From contig NC_083605.1 of assembly GCF_029168945.1 (NCBI RefSeq), positions 75,658,969 through 75,722,968 on the forward strand: a stretch of 64,000 nt of DNA, written 5' to 3'. Position numbers and translations under genes: made by a program. Positions within the stretch are counted from its first letter, which is position 1. Every line of letters begins with the position of its first letter. The notes under the pieces are model-generated. The model had not been told where the DNA came from, did not search any database, and saw only the letters and a program-made list of their open reading frames with translations. The stretch is from Cannabis sativa. Its lineage: Eukaryota; Streptophyta; Magnoliopsida; Rosales; Cannabaceae. Below are positions 57,926 through 64,000 of this stretch, piece by piece.

Positions 57926-58307
57926 TCATAAGACATGAAAGCTTTTACTTCAAAGAAAAACCCTAGAAAAAAAAAATCTGGTTTGAGTGGTTCTCAGGGT
58001 ATAGATTGTCAGAACGGCGTCGTTTTGGTGGTTCTTCAACTTAGTTTTGGGGTCTTCTTCTTCTTCTTCTTCTTCTTCTAAAGCCCTAAACGTTTCAAGT
58101 TCGAATTTGCAGAGTTTTAGAGAGAGAAAGTATGAAAGAAAGAGAGAGAAAGAGACGACGTTTGCCTCTGCGGTTCTAAGCCGTAACGGACTCACTTGAG
58201 AGAAACGGCTCCATACAATTCGTACAGTGAGAACAGTTACTTCTCTCTCCTTTGAGGACAATTTCGTAATTTCTTACTTTTTTTTTAGTTTTTTTTATTT
58301 TTTTTAT

Positions 58308-59465
58308 GGGAAATTTTATTTACACCCCAAAATTTTCTAAAGGCACCCCATTTTAATAATTTTTATTTTATATAAAATTTATATCTTTTTTTTTTTTTTT
58401 TTTTTGAGAAATTTCACTGATATTATAAATTGGAATCATTTACAACATCAGAGAAAACAGGATAGGGAATTTCTCCTATCCAAACAAAGTCTTCATCCAA
58501 CCCCAAAGCATATTTAGCTAAGCCATGTGCTGCTTGATTAGCAGTTCGTTTCACATGAGTAACTAAAACTTGAGGGAAAGAGGACAAAAGACAACGAATA
58601 TCCATAATAAGATCAGAAAAGCATGATAAATCGAAATTTAATCTGTTTAAGGCATTTGAGACCCGAGAAGCATCAGTTTCAATATGAGTAAGAGGAAATT
58701 GTGATTGCGAAACCCAGTTGACAGCGTGAAAGAGCGCTTTTGCTTCCATCTCATCCGATTTAAAACTCCCTTGTACTGCCTTAGACAAAGCAGCCAACAC
58801 TGTTCCATGTTGATCTCGAAGAATAGCCCCAATACCCAACTTCTTTTGCTCTATATTAGTAGCAGCATCCACATTTAGTTTGTAACCATTACGCACTGGT
58901 GGTCTCCATCTTTGAACATGCTGGTCTGTAGCAGAAGTTGAAGGAGAAGATTGATGACTACTGGTAGCAGCAACAGGCGGAATCTGCAACTTAGCTTTGT
59001 TGAAGTCTTCATAGAACTTAGATGCATATTGAACTATGGCAGTCGGATGTCTAGGCTGTCCACCATGGACAGCTTTATTTCGATCAGTCCATATGCCCCA
59101 CAGAACACAAAGAAGTGTCTCAAAATTTATATCTTTAATTGTACTAAATTTTTTTAACTTTTTTTTTCTAATTCATATTCTTAAAAAATATACCTATCAA
59201 ACAAAAATAAATTATATTTTAAATATTATGAGGAAAAAATTAAAATAATTATATAAAATTTTCTTAGAAAAAATTAAAAAAAATATACATGAGTTAGAAA
59301 AAATTATGAAAATAAAATCAAAATAAGTATTGAAATTAACATAAAATAATGTGAGAAAAATTTTTTAAAAAAATATTAAGAGTAATTTTTAAAAATTATT
59401 TAAGTTTATATTTTTTTTAATAATAGGGTGTACTTATCATTTTGTGGGGTGTAAATAGAACTCCC
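58308..59465. mobile_element. MITE with GGRRAnTTTATTTGCACCCC ends, copy C, split by a LINE
   Basis: About 410 bp of MITE sequence (58308-58388 and 59122-59465) in the orientation of copy A (4156). Left GGGAAATTTTATTTACACCC, right end inverted GGGAGTTCTATTTACACCCC. The interruption is the LINE at 58389-59121. T-rich flanks hide its target duplication. Confidence 0.8.
58389..59121 (-). mobile_element. 5'-truncated LINE (non-LTR retrotransposon) with RNase H domain
   Basis: 733 bp on the minus strand, flanked by a perfect 15-bp target duplication (58374-58388 and 59122-59136; aaaatttatatcttt) and ending in a poly(A) tail (T-run 58386-58405), the hallmark of target-primed insertion. The open frame runs from the truncated 5' edge to TAA at 58423. 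It starts with the end of the zf-RVT region (LLCVLWGIWTDRNKAVHGG), a linker, then a complete RNase H domain: WRPPVRNGYKLNVDAA (first Asp), GIGAILRDQHG, EMEAKALFHAVNW (Glu), ETDASRVSNAL (Asp), VTHVKRTANQAAHGLAKYAL. The catalytic acidic residues are present and the frame is intact, so the insertion is relatively young. The endonuclease and RT domains are lost. Confidence 0.9.
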
Positions 59466-59819
59466 TTTTTTTATTTATATAATGTTCTAAACGTTTTAAT
59501 TTTTTTTTAAAAAAAATATAGGAAATTTATGTGGTACATTCTTTAAAGAAGTGTTTCATTTAGGGTGGTTGATTGGGTGGTACAAAATTATAAATTGTAG
59601 CTTTTTTTTTAAATCAAATTGCATGTATGTTTTTTGTAATTTTTCAAACTGTAATTGTACTGCGAGATCTTAAAATTTCAAAAATTACACCGCGAAAATA
59701 TAATGTAGAGCGATACGGTTTGAGCAGTTTATACTATTATTATTATCATATATTGTAATAAAAAAATTAAAAATCAGTTTTAACAATTTTAAAAAAAATA
59801 TATTAAAGTTTTCATATCA
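59466..59819. other. AT-rich intergenic
   Basis: No gene. About 59560-59740 contains words of the GGTGCGGT relic (tactgcgagatc, attacaccgcg). Confidence 0.4.
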
Positions 59820-59827
59820 TAACATAT

Positions 59828-60430
59828 ATATTGATCATTAATGTAGATGACATCTTAGTCAAGAAAAGTGATGATATAGATCTAAATCAGCTTATTGAAG
59901 AACTTAGTTCAACCTTTGCTTTGAAAGATCTTAGTTTGGTAGACTACTTCTTGGGCATACAAGTTACTAGATCCTCATATGGCATCTTACTCTCTCAAAC
60001 TAAGTATCTTCAAGACATACTTCACAAAACTGATATGCAAATGTTAACACACAAAACATTCTTATGAACAATGTCATTAAACTCTCCAATTATAAAAGTG
60101 AATATGTCAAAGATGTTACCCTATATATGTCCATTGTTGGATCCCTCACTCGACATTAATTTGCCTGTTATGCTAACAAAGTGTGTCAATATATGCAAAG
60201 CCTGTTGCTCACACATTGGACGGCTGTGAAGAGAATTCTCAGATACAAAGTTGGGACATTTAGATTATGGTTTATTGTTCAAACCTACTTTAGATTTCTC
60301 TCTAGAAGTGTTTTGTGATGCTGATTAAGATCCACCACATAATACTGTGTTTATTTTGGAGAAAATCTTGTTGCCGAGAAATCTCAGAAGCAAGTAACTA
60401 TAAGCGTTCATTGTATAATTGATGAGTTGT
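59828..60430 (+). pseudogene. Ty1/copia retrotransposon pol relic
   Basis: 59831-60067 encodes the reverse-transcriptase core: IINVDDILVKKSDD (the Y/F-x-D-D box with Asn-Val before DD), LIEELSSTFALKDLSLVDYF, LGIQVTRSSYGILLSQTKYL. Further on, with stops and frame changes, come pieces of the RT/RNase H junction (SIVGSLTRH; TAVKRILRYKVGT; YCVYFGENLVAEKSQKQ). Truncated on both sides, non-functional, no LTRs found. Confidence 0.8.
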
Positions 60431-60600
60431 TGAACTCAAATAGTCTTTGATTAGGATTATATGTCATTAGCAAGATTCAAGACTCATTCATGTAAAAGAG
60501 AATAATCTCATTATCATATATTTTATAGATAGCTACAAAATTTGATCAACAGTTAAAAAAATGTATCTGATTAAACTATTGCTACAAATGATGGGAGTGA

Positions 60601-63006
60601 CTAACTATAGATCAAAGTAATGAACACTGTCATACTGCTACTCACAAGGATCAACATCCACCCTCTACTTGTTCTTTTGCATACTTTATCAGATTGAGAA
60701 GATGGTCTAAAAAATGTCAAAACTTGTACCGAAATTATCTTCAAAATCGCGAAACAAATGAAGAAAAGACTGATTGCTAGCACTGCAAGCTCCTTGCTTT
60801 CCAGGCTGGCTTGAACATCTACAATCTTTTCGATTTCCGATCTGTGTTTGTGTAAAGAAAGAACAATTTTTTTACCATGTCAAAAGGGTGAAAATGATAT
60901 GAAGAGAATGAGAAACAAGTTATTTTTCAAAGTAAAACTAACCTCAACAAGTTGTTCTCTTTTGCCAAAACTTCCAGCTGAGTTGACACAACAGTTTTCC
61001 ATGACTCAAGATCAGTGACTGCTTTTTCCTGAGTTGACAATGCTAAATAATTTAAGCTTTCAACAAAATAAAAAGAGTAAATACTATTTTAAACTATTTG
61101 TTTTGCAAAAATTACCAACTGGACTCTAAAACCGGCCTTGAACTTCAGTGGATTATAGGAAAAAAATAATTTAGGCCCTTATTTAGAAAGAAAAGTGGTA
61201 TTTTCAAAATTAGTAAACAAAATGTGTATTTTTTAAAGAGAATTTTATTTTGGGCTCCTAGGCTATTTGAGCTTTAGGCACAGGCCTAGTCTACCTATGC
61301 GTAAGACCAGACATACTGGACCCTCTGTTTTATAAATGACAATTCGGACCCTGTTTTTTTTAAAAAAAAAAATAATACAAAATAGTATCTTGAACTCAAT
61401 ATTCGTCAAATTAAAAAATTAATAATAACCTAACCTAGACTTTTTTGCATCTATTCGTGCTAGAAATTGAGGGTCCTATTTGTCATTTAACAAAGCAGAG
61501 GATCCTATCGGTAATCTTGCAAAATACAGAGTCTATAATAATATTTACTCAAAAAAAAATGAAGTGAAAATTGTATGAAAAAGAAAAAGAAAAAGCAAAG
61601 TTATACCATTATCTCCTTCCATCCCAAGAGGTCTTTAATGTCTCTTTTGCTTTTGTCCAAAAGCAATGACATCCTAGAAATCTCTTTGTCAAGTCCAGGC
61701 ATAACATCTTTTTGTCTCTGATTCATTTCTTTGATATAGTTCTCTAAAACAGACAAGTTCAGCTCAAGTGATCTCACTTTCTGCATCAAAATCTTTAGAA
61801 CACTGTCACCGGGAACTCTCCCATTCGGTTGTTGTCTAACTTCCATAACAGGATCAGGAAAATTGGTTGTGACAATTGATAACTTAGTCTTGCTCACATC
61901 AGCAGCAGCAGCAGCAGCCGGTTTAAGTGCATCATCAGCGGTTTTTAGGCCTGCTGCACCAGCATTTCGGTTCCCATTATGGACTTTAACAGTTTTTTGA
62001 TCAGTTGAACTAGACATTGATTTTGAATGAGGCATTGCAGTTGAGTTAGGCTCTAATAACTTGTTTGAAACCGGTTCAGCAGAAGCAACAAGATCTTCGA
62101 GCATTCGTTCAATTGCATCAACACCATATACCTCTATAAGACTAAGTGTGCAGTAAAACTCTGATCCATAATGGCTTAGAAGATTTAACTTCAAGTATCT
62201 CACCCATCTTGGCTCAGGAAGCTTAAAAGTTTGAGCATGTTTTACATTAGAAGCAACAAATTTCCCCAACTCGGTCCACATTTCAGTTGGATAGCTTAAA
62301 CTCCCAGACAACTCAAACTCCTTGAAATTCGAAGAATAGTGTTCAAAGTTGGCAATTTTCACAACATCAATTAGAGTTTGTTCAGCAAGTTCAATCACAA
62401 CAAATTTTTTAGCAACAGAACATGGATTTCTCAGATACTTGTCATTGTCTTTTTCCAATATGCTGCTTGGCCCTTTAGCTTCTTTGTTATGAGCCACAAC
62501 TTTAGCGCCTTTTGATGCAGCTGCATAATTGTACTCGGCCCCATCAAGTTCACGCCGGTGAGTGATGTTAACGAGCTGAGTAGCAGCAGCAGAAGCAGAA
62601 GCAGGAGTGTCTTGGCCTTTTTCTTGCTTTGTTATGTTTCGAAACTCGTCAAGATTGAGATAAGTGGGATGATGAAGTACTTTTCGATTATTGAGTTCTT
62701 CTCCTTCTACTTTGTTCTTCTCTTCATTTGCTTGTTGAACTTTACATACTAAAGCTCTAAACTCCAACACACCCCAAACTACTTCTAATCCTTGTCTTTT
62801 GGGGACTGAGTAGTTTGAAGTTGAATAATTCTGCTGGTTGCTCTTGTTGGTAGTGTTATAGCTTTTAGAGGTATTAAACTCTACAAGCATTTCGGTTTTG
62901 TGTTTGCTGGTTTTGTTTTCAACATGAGAATTGGCATTCTTGCTGAGCTGACCACTGTTGAGATTAGTATTGCTGATTGTGCTTTTGTTGTCATGAAGTA
63001 AATTCC
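60601..63006 (-). CDS. Mid-SUN domain protein (SUN3/SUN4-like), 5' end outside the window
   Basis: Three exons seen on the minus strand: 63006-61607, 61028-60943, 60841-60601 (about 574 codons, phases join). The SUN domain lies in the first of these: [91 protein letters not shown]. Downstream are a Ser/Ala-rich linker and a coiled coil ([18 protein letters not shown] ... [15 protein letters not shown]). The last exon ends in two membrane segments ([37 protein letters not shown]), the mid-SUN arrangement. Such proteins sit in the ER and nuclear envelope and act in nuclear shape and seed development. The exon with the N-terminal membrane segment should be beyond 64000. Intron 61029-61606 carries a MITE, and the upstream intron a plastid-type trnF. 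Confidence 0.9.
61076..61548. mobile_element. Long-TIR MITE in a SUN-gene intron, containing an hAT scrap
   Basis: Inverted ends of ~50 bp: GAGTAAATACTATTTTAAAC / GAGTAAATATTATTATAGAC, followed by related ttttgcaaaaattaccaact / ttttgcaagattaccgatag. Between them, 61130-61310 is a decayed GGGCCGGCCC-type hAT element (accggccttg ... ggcacaggcctagtctacct). Related ends near 47398-47692 and 48129. As part of a transcribed intron it could form a long hairpin RNA. Confidence 0.65.
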
Positions 63007-64000
63007 CTGCATAACAAAAGACATCAGTCAATACATTGATTTGTGTAAAAGAATAGCATTTCAAACACCATTGGTATGGCATGTTATGATAACAAATCAA
63101 CTAAAATAGCTTTCATTTTATAGGCCATCTCATTTTTCGCAAAATAACCTTTTAGACACCCTCGAAAAGCACCTCTCAACACTAAGATGGATAAATATAT
63201 ATCATGATTTATACTATATATAGAATTTGTATGTGGGGATTCTATACTAATTAATATTTTCTAGAATAGATAATCATACAAATTTCTTATGTAGATTTGA
63301 ACTGGTGACACGAGAGATTTTTAATCCTCTACTCTACCAATTGAGCTACCCCAAACATTCATGATGCATTATCATCATTTTATTAGAGGACTTGGACTAT
63401 GTCAATTAAAAAGACGAAAAGGAAATTACATTGTTAATTATTCTAATTGTATATTGAGATTCCTTATGTTTAGGTCTTTCAGGTCGGTTGTAGAGTTAGA
63501 ATGAACAAGAAACATAACAAATTAGAAAACGCTACGAAATCCATCTCGAATGCCATTGTGCAAAGAAGTATCATCATTTTGCAAAGAACTTTCTGATAAA
63601 GGAAACAAATTACTACACACTCTAGTTTTTAGATTTCTAAGTCTTTTCTCTAAAAGAAAGAAAGAAGCTTCAAAATTGTTTGTTTCAATTTATAACATGT
63701 TCAAGTACTCATGATCATATGACCAATGATAAAGAAACAATTTTTCATGTATAACACAATGGACTTTGTTTGAGCATCCAATAAGAGAGGAAATGAGAGT
63801 AATAACTTTAACAAGTTTTACAAACACAATTAACTAATTACCTAACAAACTCAAACAATTAGTGGGATTATTTTACCTTAACAATTTCATCTCATTCCTT
63901 ATACATTCTAAAGGTTTAAACTTTCTTTATTTCTTATACATAATCATGATAAACAGAAAAAGGGTTTTGCCTAAAAAAGGAAAAACACAATAAGGGTATT
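63007..64000. other. Probable intron of the SUN gene, upstream exon not in the window
   Basis: No coding exon recognised. Contains the trnF-like sequence below. The minus-strand ATG at 63100 lies upstream of the splice acceptor at 63007 and is not considered the start. Confidence 0.5.
63291..63355 (-). pseudogene. Plastid-type trnF(GAA) pseudogene
   Basis: The minus strand reads GGGGTAGCTCAATTGGTAGA then GTAGAGGATTAAAAATC and TCGTGTCACCAGTTCAAAT, which follows plastid trnF-GAA almost base for base (D-arm, anticodon arm, variable loop, T-arm). The anticodon position is changed (plastid CTGAAAA is TTAAAAA here), an extra base disturbs the anticodon stem, and the 3' acceptor half (after CAAATCT) is replaced by unrelated sequence. 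It is therefore a dead tRNA of plastid-transfer (NUPT) origin rather than a nuclear tRNA. Confidence 0.75.

Noticed and set aside
57950..58261. 103-codon minus-strand ORF upstream of SKIP8
   Set aside because: Low-complexity GA/TTC-rich 5' UTR-like sequence; no recognisable domain.
63291..63355. Functional tRNA-Lys or tRNA-Phe
   Set aside because: Anticodon stem is disturbed and the 3' acceptor strand is missing; it fits a decayed plastid trnF.

Overview
This is a 64 kb piece of nuclear DNA from a flowering plant. It is very AT-rich. Its genes have GT-AG introns, its tRNAs are plant-type, and it carries plant-only families (NRP/DCD, DUF4228/PADRE, KELP, SKIP8, mid-SUN). The intergenic DNA is packed with small non-autonomous DNA transposons, a CACTA element, a solo LTR and LINE and copia relics. 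A eudicot is clear; a Rosales species (for example Cannabaceae) is only an impression from protein style. No prokaryotic, CRISPR or intact viral locus was seen.

Layout. From 1 to 14.3 kb lies a tandem array of four minus-strand RING-H2 E3 ligase genes (373, 6357, 9268, 11845). Three of them have a plus-strand tRNA-Val(AAC) behind their 5' end (7674, 10558, 14216), so the duplicated unit appears to be tRNA plus RING gene. Repeats, a FAR1-type exon and an RNase H scrap fill the gap between units 1 and 2. From 14.3 to 23 kb there is no protein gene: a Tourist-like MITE, a 396-bp sequence repeated three times, a cluster of ABRE/CE3/HSE-like sites near 21.0-21.3 kb and a 153-bp tandem duplication lie upstream of an NRP-type DCD gene (23214-24913). 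tRNA-Cys(GCA) is at 27747, followed by a glutaredoxin-like cysteine-rich gene on the minus strand (28217-29284). From 29.6 to 39 kb is a transposon zone, including a 3.26-kb CACTA element sitting at the very edge of a solo LTR.

From 40 to 64 kb the genes become denser: a DUF4228/PADRE gene (39978), the coactivator KELP (42131-43650), a small putative plastid protein of unknown function (47865-49076), a six-exon RNI-type LRR gene (50370-53251), tRNA-Gln(CTG) (53915), F-box gene SKIP8 (56044-57925) and the 3' part of a mid-SUN nuclear-envelope gene (60601-63006, its 5' exon(s) beyond the window). That gene's upstream intron holds a decayed plastid-type trnF.

The genes do not form a pathway. 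They are ordinary, separately transcribed plant genes. The strongest unusual signals are structural: the tRNA-Val/RING co-duplicated array, an intron present in only one RING paralogue, a MITE bounded by 53-bp perfect direct repeats beside tRNA-Gln, the CACTA insertion one base into an LTR, and a pair of hAT-like elements with internal CCCGAT minisatellites. Exon boundaries were read by eye from splice consensus and reading-frame continuity; no alignment or database search was run.
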